DNA of 39,061 nt from Rhodospirillaceae bacterium (GTDB taxonomy: Bacteria; Pseudomonadota; Alphaproteobacteria; SMXQ01): positions 1 through 39,061 of the forward strand of contig CANJIM010000030.1 of NCBI GenBank assembly GCA_947474495.1, in the 5' to 3' direction. Made by a program: the position numbers and the translations under genes. Below are positions 1-7,289 of the stretch, in pieces (position 1 is the stretch's first letter; each line of letters opens with the position of its first letter). Under the pieces are notes generated by a model, which was given only the letters and a program-made list of their open reading frames with translations, ran no database searches and was not told the DNA's origin.

Positions 1-1
1 G

Positions 2-946
2 CAGCGCCATTCGGTGCTGGTCGATCAGCAGACCGAAGAGCGCTACGTGCCCTTGATGCATGTCGATGCCAAGCAGGCGCAGTTCGAAGTGGTCGATAGC
101 CCCCTCTCGGAAGCCGGCGTGCTCGGCTTTGAATATGGCTATTCGGTCACCGATCCCAATTCGCTGGTGCTGTGGGAAGCGCAGTTCGGCGATTTCGCCA
201 ATGGCGCCCAGGTCATCGTCGATCAGTTCATCGCGTCGTCGGAAAGCAAATGGCTGCGCATGAGCGGCTTGGTGATGCTGCTGCCGCACGGTTACGAAGG
301 CCAGGGTCCCGAACATTCGTCGGCCCGCCTCGAGCGCTATTTGCAACTCTGCGCAGAAGACAATATGCAGGTCGCTTATTGCTCGACGCCGGCGAACTAC
401 TATCACGTGCTGCGTCGCCAAGTGCGCCGCAACTTCCGCAAGCCGCTCGTCATCATGACGCCGAAATCGCTGCTGCGTCATAAACTCTGCGTCTCGACGC
501 TCGCCGACATGGGGCCGGGCACCAGCTTCCATCGCGTGATCGGCGAGACCAACAAGTTGGTGGCCGATGCCGAGGTGAAGCGCGTCGTGATTTGCACCGG
601 CAAGGTCTATTACGATCTCTGGCAGGAGCGCGAGAACCGCGGCCTGAAAGATGTCGCCATCGTCCGCGTCGAACAGCTGCATCCGTTCCCGGCCGGCACG
701 CTTGGCCTCGAGCTCGGCCGCTACGCCAACGCGGAAGTGGTGTGGTGCCAGGAAGAGCCGCAGAACATGGGCGCCTGGAGCTTCGTCGACCGCCGTATCG
801 AAGCGGTGCTGACCGGCCTTAAAGTGAAGGCCAAGCGCCCCGCTTACGCCGGCCGTCCGGAAGCCGCCTCGCCGGCCACCGGTTTGCTACGCCGCCACAA
901 TATGGAGCAGGCCAAGCTGGTGGACGACGCGTTGACCGTCAAATAA
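2..946 (+). CDS. sucA: 2-oxoglutarate dehydrogenase E1 component, C-terminal part (5' end outside window)
   Basis: E1 of the 2-oxoglutarate dehydrogenase complex decarboxylates 2-oxoglutarate with thiamine diphosphate and passes the succinyl group to the lipoyl arm of E2. The frame is open from the first bases of the window (QRHSVLVDQQTEERYVPL), so the gene starts upstream and only about 314 C-terminal residues are present. Recognisable family segments are GYSVTDPNSLVLWEAQFGDF, the LPHGYEGQGPEHSSARLERY stretch and the C-terminal CQEEPQNMGAWSF region. These belong to the transketolase-like pyrimidine-binding domain and the E1 C-terminal domain. It is followed by a hairpin terminator and then by the E2 and E3 genes, the usual alphaproteobacterial order. 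Nothing looks broken in the visible part. Confidence 0.96.
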   Translation, partial: QRHSVLVDQQTEERYVPLMHVDAKQAQFEVVDSPLSEAGVLGFEYGYSVTDPNSLVLWEAQFGDFANGAQVIVDQFIASSESKWLRMSGLVMLLPHGYEGQGPEHSSARLERYLQLCAEDNMQVAYCSTPANYYHVLRRQVRRNFRKPLVIMTPKSLLRHKLCVSTLADMGPGTSFHRVIGETNKLVADAEVKRVVICTGKVYYDLWQERENRGLKDVAIVRVEQLHPFPAGTLGLELGRYANAEVVWCQEEPQNMGAWSFVDRRIEAVLTGLKVKAKRPAYAGRPEAASPATGLLRRHNMEQAKLVDDALTVK

Positions 947-950
947 TGTC

Positions 951-982
951 CGCCCCCGCTGGATTTGGCGGGGGCGCGTTTT
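951..982 (+). terminator. Rho-independent terminator after sucA
   Basis: A perfect 9-bp stem (CGCCCCCGC at 951-959 with GCGGGGGCG at 968-976) closes an 8-nt loop and is followed two bases later by TTTT at 979-982. It starts 4 nt after the sucA stop. It should end most sucA transcripts, so sucB may rely on read-through or on its own promoter in the 110 nt that follow. Confidence 0.8.
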
Positions 983-1094
983 CAAGACCGCGGGTCCCCC
1001 GTTAAACTAAGGTGGACCGGCGGAAGACTGGCTCAGGCGACCAGGGTGCGATGACCGTTCCCGATATGTCGCCGGCATATAGGTGAAAGAAACA

Positions 1095-2369
1095 ATGGCT
1101 GTTGATATCGTCGTGCCCACCCTGGGCGAATCGGTGACCGAAGCGACCGTCGCGAAATGGTACAAGGCCGCGGGCGACCGCGTGGAGATCGACGAGCCGC
1201 TCGTCGAACTTGAGACCGACAAGGTCGCCGTCGAGGTCAACGCGCAGGCTGCCGGCGTGATCGATGAAATTCTCGTCCCGACAGGCGGCGAAGTCGCCGT
1301 CGGCGCCGTGCTCGGCCGCATCGTCGAAGGCGGCGCTGGCAAAGCTGCGCCCAAACCCGCCGCTGCTCCGGCTCCTGCCGTTGCCGCACCTGCTGCCGCG
1401 GCTCCGGCCCCGGTCGCTGCAGCGCCGGCTCCTGCGGCAGCGCCGGCCCCCATGTCTTCCGGCGACGCGCCGCTGGCGCCGGCCGTGCGCAAGCTGGTCG
1501 AAGAGAACAATCTCGATCCCGCCAAGATCAAGGCGAGCGGCAAAGACGGTCGCCTGACCAAGGAAGACGTGCTGACGCACCTCGAAAAGGCCGCTGCGGC
1601 GCCGGAAAAATCGATCGCGCCGAAGGCCGCGCCGGCTCCCGTGTCCATGCTCGCTCCCGCCGTGCCCGGCGTACGCGAAGAGCGCGTCAAGATGACGCGC
1701 CTGCGTCGCCGCATTGCCGAGCGCCTCAAGGAAGCGCAGAACACTGCCGCCATGCTCACCACCTTCAACGAGGTGGACATGACCAACGTGATGGCGCTGC
1801 GCAATAGCTACAAGGATCAGTTCGAGAAGCGTCACGGCATCAAGCTCGGCTTCATGAGCTTCTTCGTGAAGGCGGCGATCGCCGCGCTCAAGGAAATCCC
1901 CGAGGTCAATGCCGAGATCCAAGGCGACGAGCTGGTTTACAAGAACTACTACGACGTCGGCGTCGCCGTCGGCACCGAGAACGGCCTCGTCGTTCCCGTG
2001 CTGCGCAATGCCGACCAAATGGGCCTGGCGGATGTCGAGAAAAATATCGCCGCGTTCGGCCGCAAGGCGCGCGACGGCAAGCTGACGATCGACGACATGA
2101 CCGGCGGCACCTTCACCATCTCGAACGGCGGCATCTACGGCTCGCTGCTCTCGACGCCGATCCTGAACACGCCGCAGTCGGGCATCCTCGGCATGCACAA
2201 GATCCAGGAACGGCCCATCGTCGTCGCCGGCAAGATCGAAATCCGCCCGATGATGTATCTCGCGCTGTCCTACGATCACCGCATCGTCGACGGCCGCGAA
2301 GCCGTAACCTTCCTGGTGCGTCTGAAGGATTGCATCGAAGACCCGAGCCGCCTGCTGCTCGAGGTCTAA
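1095..2369 (+). CDS. sucB: dihydrolipoyllysine-residue succinyltransferase (E2 of 2-oxoglutarate dehydrogenase)
   Basis: E2 transfers the succinyl group from the lipoyl arm to CoA and forms the core of the complex. With the ATG at 1095 the protein has 424 residues, close to the family norm. The order is: lipoyl domain about 1-78 with the lipoylated lysine K43 in [11 protein letters not shown]; an Ala/Pro-rich flexible linker about 80-125; a peripheral-subunit-binding domain about 130-165 ([20 protein letters not shown]); and the catalytic acyltransferase domain from about 195, with the active-site HxxxD as H395 and D399 in [14 protein letters not shown] at 1083 would add four residues, but AGGTG at 1081-1085 lies at ribosome-binding distance from the ATG, so the ATG is preferred. 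The partner genes sucA and lpdA flank it. Confidence 0.97.
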   Translation: MAVDIVVPTLGESVTEATVAKWYKAAGDRVEIDEPLVELETDKVAVEVNAQAAGVIDEILVPTGGEVAVGAVLGRIVEGGAGKAAPKPAAAPAPAVAAPAAAAPAPVAAAPAPAAAPAPMSSGDAPLAPAVRKLVEENNLDPAKIKASGKDGRLTKEDVLTHLEKAAAAPEKSIAPKAAPAPVSMLAPAVPGVREERVKMTRLRRRIAERLKEAQNTAAMLTTFNEVDMTNVMALRNSYKDQFEKRHGIKLGFMSFFVKAAIAALKEIPEVNAEIQGDELVYKNYYDVGVAVGTENGLVVPVLRNADQMGLADVEKNIAAFGRKARDGKLTIDDMTGGTFTISNGGIYGSLLSTPILNTPQSGILGMHKIQERPIVVAGKIEIRPMMYLALSYDHRIVDGREAVTFLVRLKDCIEDPSRLLLEV

Positions 2370-2390
2370 ACGCGTCGCGTTTGTGTTTTG

Positions 2391-2433
2391 CTGCGCCCTG
2401 CCCATTGCCCTAAAAAGCATTAGGCGGGCGCAG
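2391..2433 (+). other. stem-loop between sucB and lpdA
   Basis: CTGCGCCC at 2391-2398 pairs exactly with GGGCGCAG at 2426-2433. The stem extends inward by a further GCC/GGC across a one-base bulge, leaving a loop of about 20 nt. There is no T-run after it, so it is not a standard terminator. It could stabilise the upstream message or set the ratio of E2 to E3. That role is inferred. Confidence 0.45.
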
Positions 2434-2468
2434 TCGTCTTAAGCCTCCTCTGATTAGGATCGCCACCC

Positions 2469-3884
2469 ATGGCCGACCAACCCACGTCTTTTGATCTCGT
2501 CGTCATCGGCTCCGGCCCCGGCGGCTATGTCTGCGCCATTCGCGCGGCGCAGCTCGGCCTCAAGACCGCCATCGTCGAAAAGCGCGAGACGCTCGGCGGC
2601 ACTTGCCTCAACGTCGGCTGCATTCCGTCGAAGGCGATGCTGCAGGCCTCCGAGAAATTCGAGGAAGCCGCCCATCATCTCGCCGCCTTCGGCGTGAAAG
2701 TCGGCAAGCCCGAACTCGATTTCGGCGGCTTCATGGCCCACAAGGACAAGACGGTGAAGTCGAACGTCGACGGCGTCGCCTTCCTGATGAAGAAGAACAA
2801 GATCGAATGGTTCAAGGGCGCCGCGTCGCTCGCCGGCGACGGCAAGGTGAATGTCGCGCTCAATGCCGGCGGCACGACCACGCTGACGGCCAAGAACATC
2901 GTGCTCGCCACCGGCTCGGATGTCGTGTCGCTGCCCGGCATCGTCATCGACGAGAAGACCATCATCTCCTCGACCGGCGCCTTGTCGCTGACCGCGGTGC
3001 CCAAGCGCCTCGTCGTCATCGGCGGCGGCGTCATCGGTCTGGAGCTCGGCTCGGTGTGGCAGCGTCTCGGCGCGAGCGTGACGGTCGTTGAATTCCTCGA
3101 CCGCATCCTGCCGCCGATGGACGGCGAAGTATCGAAGAACATGCAGCGCATCCTTGCCAAGCAGGGCATGGCCTTCAAGCTGTCGACCAAGGTGACCTCC
3201 GCCAAGACCGGCGCGAACGGGGTGACGCTGACGCTCGAAGCGGCGGCTGGCGGCTCGGCCGAAACGCTCGAAGCCGACGTCGTGCTGGTGGCCGTCGGCC
3301 GCAAGCCATACGTCGACGGCTTGGGGCTCGACAAGGCCGGCGTGAAGCTCGACTCGCGCGGCCGCATTGAGACGGATGGCCATTTCAAGACCAACGTGGC
3401 CGGCATCTATGCCATCGGCGACGTCATCATCGGCGCCATGCTGGCGCATAAGGCCGAAGACGAAGGCATGGCGCTCGCCGAGCGCCTCGCCGGCCAGGCC
3501 GGCCACGTGAATTACGACGCGATCCCGAGCGTCGTCTATACGGCGCCGGAAGTCGCCGCCATCGGCAAGACCGAGGAAGAGCTGAAGACCGCCGGCGTCG
3601 CCTATAAGGTCGGCAAGTTTCCCTACATGGCGAACGGCCGCGCCCGCGCCATGAACGCGACCGACGGCTTCGTGAAAATTCTGGCGGATGCCAAGACCGA
3701 TCGCGTGCTCGGCTGCCATATCGTCGGCGCCGACGCCGGCCATCTGATCGCCGAGATCGCCATCGCCATGGAATTCGGCGCGTCGTCGGAAGATGTCGCG
3801 CGCACCTGCCACGCCCATCCGACCCTGTCGGAAAGCGTGAAAGAAGCGGCGCTCTCGGTCGCCGGCCGCGCGATCCATATGTAA
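2469..3884 (+). CDS. lpdA: dihydrolipoyl dehydrogenase (E3)
   Basis: E3 is a flavoprotein disulfide reductase that re-oxidises the dihydrolipoyl arm of E2 and reduces NAD+. The 471-residue length is typical. The FAD-binding Rossmann motif is GSGPGGYV near residue 14. The redox-active disulfide is C46/C51 in GGTCLNVGCIPSKAM. An NAD-binding GGGVIGLELG motif lies near residue 185. The C-terminal dimerisation domain carries the catalytic His-Glu pair (H450 and E455 in HAHPTLSE). AGGA at 2456-2459 is a good ribosome-binding site 9 nt before the ATG. Its place after sucB shows it serves the 2-oxoglutarate complex; whether other dehydrogenase complexes share it cannot be told here. Confidence 0.97.
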   Translation: MADQPTSFDLVVIGSGPGGYVCAIRAAQLGLKTAIVEKRETLGGTCLNVGCIPSKAMLQASEKFEEAAHHLAAFGVKVGKPELDFGGFMAHKDKTVKSNVDGVAFLMKKNKIEWFKGAASLAGDGKVNVALNAGGTTTLTAKNIVLATGSDVVSLPGIVIDEKTIISSTGALSLTAVPKRLVVIGGGVIGLELGSVWQRLGASVTVVEFLDRILPPMDGEVSKNMQRILAKQGMAFKLSTKVTSAKTGANGVTLTLEAAAGGSAETLEADVVLVAVGRKPYVDGLGLDKAGVKLDSRGRIETDGHFKTNVAGIYAIGDVIIGAMLAHKAEDEGMALAERLAGQAGHVNYDAIPSVVYTAPEVAAIGKTEEELKTAGVAYKVGKFPYMANGRARAMNATDGFVKILADAKTDRVLGCHIVGADAGHLIAEIAIAMEFGASSEDVARTCHAHPTLSESVKEAALSVAGRAIHM

Positions 3885-3902
3885 CGCGACACCAGGCCCT
3901 GC

Positions 3903-4187
3903 ATGAACCGCCCGGCCTGGCTGACCGCGAACCTCAAGCGCAAGCTCTACCTTGTCGCCGGGACGTTCTTCGTCTTCCTCGGCGTCATCGGCTTGTTCTT
4001 GCCGATCCTGCAAGGCGTGCTCTTCCTATTCGTCGGCCTGGTGCTGCTGTCGAAGGGCTCGTCGCGCGTGCGCGCGCTCAAGCAGAAGTTCAAGCGGCGC
4101 TATCCCAAATGGGGCGTGAAGATCGAACAGGCCGAGGCCTGGGCGAAAGAAATGCCGGCTCGTATGAAGGCATGGTTCAAGCGTTAG
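3903..4187 (+). CDS. small inner-membrane protein of unknown function
   Basis: The 94-residue product has a short basic N-terminus, two adjoining hydrophobic segments at about residues 14-33 and 35-50 with a GLFLPILQG turn between them, and a basic amphipathic C-terminus rich in Lys, Arg and Trp. The layout resembles small two-helix proteins of the PGPGW or DUF454 type, but I cannot assign it firmly to either. It begins 18 nt after the lpdA stop and is probably cotranscribed. No function can be read from the sequence. A weak two-way hairpin separates it from the convergent gene downstream. Confidence 0.75.
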   Translation: MNRPAWLTANLKRKLYLVAGTFFVFLGVIGLFLPILQGVLFLFVGLVLLSKGSSRVRALKQKFKRRYPKWGVKIEQAEAWAKEMPARMKAWFKR

Positions 4188-4193
4188 CGCCCC

Positions 4194-4214
4194 GTCGGCG
4201 CTCTGCGCGCCGAC
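4194..4214. terminator. weak hairpin between convergent genes
   Basis: GTCGGCG (4194-4200) and CGCCGAC (4208-4214) form a 7-bp perfect stem with a 7-nt loop in the 30-nt gap between the stop codons of two convergent genes. The plus-strand side is followed by AATTTA, not a true T-run, so this is a modest terminator candidate for either direction. Confidence 0.4.
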
Positions 4215-4217
4215 AAT

Positions 4218-4679
4218 TTAACGACTATAGAGCCGCTCCAGGATGTCGGTGATCTCGACGATGTCGCGCACCGTATTCTTGGCATCGATCAGCATGATCA
4301 CATCGCCGGCGATGATGCGCACCAGGGCGACGCGCACCGGCAGGCTGCGCTCCAAGTCGGGCGGTAGGCCTTTCTTGGCGACGTCCGGCGGCAGCGGCGC
4401 ATTGACACGGATTGCGCGGGCGAGGCCCGGCGGTAGCTCGTCCTTGCGCGGCAGCCCTGCCGGCACGCCGCCGCCCTTGCCGCGGTTGGCGCGCGCCTTC
4501 TCTACCTGCATGCGGTAGTAGTCGCGGATGATCTGCGTCTCGCGCTGATCGAACACGGTGCTTCCGATCGGTGCCGACTGGGCGAACAGCCTGCGGCCAA
4601 AAAATGACGCGCCGAGCGCGATGGCGGCGAGGGCGAGCCCGCCTTGCAGAACGCTGCGGCGGGTGACGGTATCAGTCAT
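4218..4679 (-). CDS. exported CigR/RcnB-like protein with possible Tat signal
   Basis: The 153-residue protein starts with TRRSVLQGGLALAAIALG, a twin-arginine followed by a hydrophobic stretch, ending near FAQSAP. This suggests export by the Tat or Sec route. The mature part has FDQRETQIIRDYYR, then a Gly/Pro-rich stretch with the LPPGLARAI and LPPDLERSL motifs, and a C-terminal segment VALVRIIAGDVIMLIDAKN. This arrangement matches the family named after the Salmonella protein CigR and is related in layout to RcnB periplasmic proteins. The biochemical role of most members is unknown. It lies 45 nt downstream of xerC on the same strand and may share its transcript. The family call is from motif memory only. 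Confidence 0.6.
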   Translation of the reverse strand: MTDTVTRRSVLQGGLALAAIALGASFFGRRLFAQSAPIGSTVFDQRETQIIRDYYRMQVEKARANRGKGGGVPAGLPRKDELPPGLARAIRVNAPLPPDVAKKGLPPDLERSLPVRVALVRIIAGDVIMLIDAKNTVRDIVEITDILERLYSR

Positions 4680-4724
4680 GACAGTTCTCCTGACTCGGCG
4701 CGCAATTGAAAGCGAAGGTGGGCC

Positions 4725-5681
4725 CTAACGGGCCCGAGGATGCGCGGCGCGGTATACATCGAGCAGTTTCGCCGAATCGACGGCGGTGTAGCGCTGGGTG
4801 GTCGACAGCGACGCGTGACCAAGCAGCTCTTGAATCGTGCGCAGGTCGCCGCCGCCGCCGAGCAGATGAGTGGCGAAGCTGTGGCGCAGCGCATGGGGCG
4901 TCGCCGTGTCGGGCAGATTGAGCGCGCGGCGCACGGCGCGCATCTCCTTTTGCACGATGGCCGGATCGAGCGCCTTGCCGCGCTGCCCTAGAAACAGCGG
5001 ATCAGTGTCGCCGCCGGCATAGGGGCAGGATTCGAGGTAATCTCCGACTGCTTCAGCAACAACGCTCAGCACCGGCACCATGCGGTCTTTGTTGCCCTTG
5101 CCGCGCACCGTCATCGATCCCTTGGCCATATCTTTGAGGTGGCCGCGCGTCAGGCCCAAGGCTTCGCCGATGCGCAGGCCGCAGCCGTAGAGTAGCAGCA
5201 GCACGGCAGCGTCGCGCTTGGCGATCCAGGGTTCTTTCGCCATCGCCCCAACCGTCGCCATCACTTCGCGCGCGCCTTGCTCGCTCAAAGGCTTGGGCGC
5301 GCTTTGCGGCAGCTTCGGCGTGCGCACAGCGCGCACGGCGGGATTGCTGACGAGGTCGCGCTTTTCCAGGCGACGGAAGAAGCCACGCACGGTGGACATG
5401 GCGCGCGCCGTCGAGCTTTTCGCCAAGCCATCGCGGGCCCGTTGAGCGAGCCAAGCGCGAAAATCGGCGGCCTTCAGGCCGGCAAGATCAGGCAATGACG
5501 GATCGCCGCCAAGATGCGTGGCGAGAAAGCCGAGAAAGCCGGCGAGGTCGGTCTCATAGGCGGAGAGCGTGTGCGGCGAAGCGCGGCGTTCGTCGGCAAG
5601 CCAGGCGCGCCAATCCGCCAGCGCGCCGGCGAGCGCCGGATCGCGCGCGGTGAGGGTCAATCGCGCGGCAGACCCAGCCAT
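4725..5681 (-). CDS. xerC: tyrosine recombinase XerC
   Basis: XerC, with XerD, resolves chromosome dimers at dif during cell division. The 318-residue protein has an N-terminal SAM-like core-binding domain (about 15-110; SPHTLSAYETDLAGFL) and a C-terminal catalytic domain. The catalytic residues are visible: Arg in GCGLRIGEALGL, Lys in VRGKGNKDRMVP, His-x-x-Arg in HALRHSFATHLL, His in LGHASLSTTQ and the nucleophile Tyr at about residue 298 in QRYTAVD. I chose the ATG at 5681; a TTG four codons upstream (5693) is also possible. Either start lies inside the 3' end of the DUF484 gene, so translation is probably coupled. The neighbouring DUF484 gene supports XerC over other recombinases, and it does not look like a phage integrase. 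Confidence 0.93.
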   Translation of the reverse strand: MAGSAARLTLTARDPALAGALADWRAWLADERRASPHTLSAYETDLAGFLGFLATHLGGDPSLPDLAGLKAADFRAWLAQRARDGLAKSSTARAMSTVRGFFRRLEKRDLVSNPAVRAVRTPKLPQSAPKPLSEQGAREVMATVGAMAKEPWIAKRDAAVLLLLYGCGLRIGEALGLTRGHLKDMAKGSMTVRGKGNKDRMVPVLSVVAEAVGDYLESCPYAGGDTDPLFLGQRGKALDPAIVQKEMRAVRRALNLPDTATPHALRHSFATHLLGGGGDLRTIQELLGHASLSTTQRYTAVDSAKLLDVYRAAHPRAR

Positions 5682-6448
5682 GTGCGGATGCAAAGCTCGA
5701 GGATACGCGCCAGGAAGCCGAGCAGTTCGGTGCCCTGGCTGACGTCGAAGCGGCCCTCGTGGCGCGATCCCAAGGCTAAGAGGCCGGTGGGCGAGGTGGC
5801 CGATGGGCGCAAACGCAGCAGCGCTTCGGAGCGCACGAGCGTCGCGCCGCCGCCATAGACCGGGTTGTGATTGCGCAGCACCGGCAGCAACTGGATGTCG
5901 CGGCCATGGCCGAGGATTTCATCGACCTCGCCGGGCGCCAGAATATGTACGCCGGCGACGTCGTTGTGATGGTGGCCCGCCGGAGCCTCGACGCAGAGCG
6001 CGACGACGTCGACATCGAGCAGCACGGCGAGATCGGTGGTGATCGCCTGGATCAGATTCTCGAAGGTGGTGGCTTCGAGCAGCGCCAGGATGCCGGCATG
6101 GATGCGCTGCTGGCTCGACATGTTGGCGCGGCTGGTGGCGAGCAGTTCGGCCTGCAGGGTGGTGAGACGCGCGTTCTCGCCGCGCAAGCGGTCGACGACG
6201 GCCGATTGCAGATCGACCACGGCGCCCTTGCCGCGTTGCGTTCCGAAGCGCGCCGGAATTTTCAGCGTCTCGAGCAGTTCGGGATAATCGCCGAGAAAAT
6301 CGGGGTGGCGGCGCAGATAACTCGCGACGTGGTCGGCAGAAACCGCCTGGGCGAATTTCTCTTCGCGCTCGGCGCGCGCGTCAGCCGTCTCGCCGGCATC
6401 TTTCGATGGGGCGATATCCGCCGGCAGATCGCGCGGCCCGCGGGTCAT
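5657..6448 (-). CDS. DUF484 family (GAF-like) protein
   Basis: This 263-residue protein has the DUF484 hallmarks: an N-terminal VASYLRRHPDFLGDYPELLE segment near residue 40, a coiled linker of about 40 residues (VVDRLRGENARLTTLQAEL), then a GAF-like sensor fold ending in ALGSRHEGRF...GTELLGFLARI. The family is conserved next to xerC in many proteobacteria, but no ligand or reaction is established. Its start overlaps the tal stop by one base (TAATG) and its 3' end overlaps xerC, so the three genes look like one coupled operon. The link to chromosome segregation or division is inferred from context only. Confidence 0.85.
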   Translation of the reverse strand: MTRGPRDLPADIAPSKDAGETADARAEREEKFAQAVSADHVASYLRRHPDFLGDYPELLETLKIPARFGTQRGKGAVVDLQSAVVDRLRGENARLTTLQAELLATSRANMSSQQRIHAGILALLEATTFENLIQAITTDLAVLLDVDVVALCVEAPAGHHHNDVAGVHILAPGEVDEILGHGRDIQLLPVLRNHNPVYGGGATLVRSEALLRLRPSATSPTGLLALGSRHEGRFDVSQGTELLGFLARILELCIRTWLGLPRD

Positions 6449-7140
6449 TACTCGGCTGCGGCGGATTTGCCCGCCTTGTCGTCATCAAGGATCGACTGGC
6501 CGGTCTTCGCCCAGTCGGCGAGGAAGGAGGCGAGCCCCTTGTCGGTCAGCGGATGCTGGTAGAGCTGGCGGATCACCGAACCGGGTAGCGTTGCCACATG
6601 GGCGCCGAGCTTGGCGGCGGCGATCAGATGCACCGGATGGCGGATCGAGGCGACCAGCACTTCCGTCTTGAAGGCCGGGTACTGCTTGTAGATCTGGCAG
6701 ATGTCGGCGATCAGCTGCATGCCGTCCTGGCTGATGTCGTCGAGGCGACCAACGAAGGGCGAGATGAAGGTCGCGCCCGCCTTGGCGGCGAGGATCGCCT
6801 GGCCGGCGGAGAAGCAGAGCGTGACGTTGACCTGGCGGCCCTCGTCGGTCAGCACCTTACAGGTCTTGAGGCCGTCGGGCGTCAGCGGCACCTTGACGGT
6901 GACGTTGGGGGCGATGGCGGCCAGCTTGCGGCCTTCGGCCAGCATCGTCGCGTGATCGGTCGAGACCGCTTCGGCGCTCACCGGGCCCGGCACGATGTCG
7001 CAAATCTCGGCGATCACGTCGAGCATCTTGCGGCCGCTCTTGGCGATCAGCGTCGGGTTGGTGGTCACGCCGTCGAGCAGGCCGGTCGCCGCCAGTTCGC
7101 GGATATCTTTTGTGTCGGCGGTGTCGATGAAGAATTTCAT
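6448..7140 (-). CDS. tal: transaldolase of the small TalC/fructose-6-phosphate aldolase type
   Basis: The 230-residue protein is full length for the small, decameric class of transaldolases. It begins [17 protein letters not shown], with [14 protein letters not shown] near residue 23, and carries the Schiff-base lysine K83 in NVTVKVPLT. Other conserved blocks are [19 protein letters not shown] and the [11 protein letters not shown] loop. It acts in the cytoplasmic non-oxidative pentose phosphate pathway. Sequence alone does not separate transaldolase activity from fructose-6-phosphate aldolase activity in this class. It is the first gene of the tal - DUF484 - xerC run and is divergent from priA, with about 150 nt between the starts, so its promoter must lie in that gap. 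Confidence 0.92.
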   Translation of the reverse strand: MKFFIDTADTKDIRELAATGLLDGVTTNPTLIAKSGRKMLDVIAEICDIVPGPVSAEAVSTDHATMLAEGRKLAAIAPNVTVKVPLTPDGLKTCKVLTDEGRQVNVTLCFSAGQAILAAKAGATFISPFVGRLDDISQDGMQLIADICQIYKQYPAFKTEVLVASIRHPVHLIAAAKLGAHVATLPGSVIRQLYQHPLTDKGLASFLADWAKTGQSILDDDKAGKSAAAE

Positions 7141-7289
7141 GGGTCGGCTCTACTTGGCGATTATGGGTTCGACAATTGGGGGCGGGTGGAGCGCATCGGC
7201 GGCCTTTGCCACCGGAGCGCGTGATAAGCTATGGATCATCTCGCGAGGCCGCATGGCCTCCGCTGCGAAGCACGACTAGAGTGTATCCC

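Noticed and set aside
1002-2420. Long minus-strand open frame (472 codons) opposite sucB
   Set aside because: It is antisense to a clear sucB, has no recognisable motif and reflects GC-rich third-position bias.
2454-4013. 519-codon minus-strand open frame opposite lpdA
   Set aside because: Antisense to a complete lpdA with all catalytic motifs; no protein-family signal.
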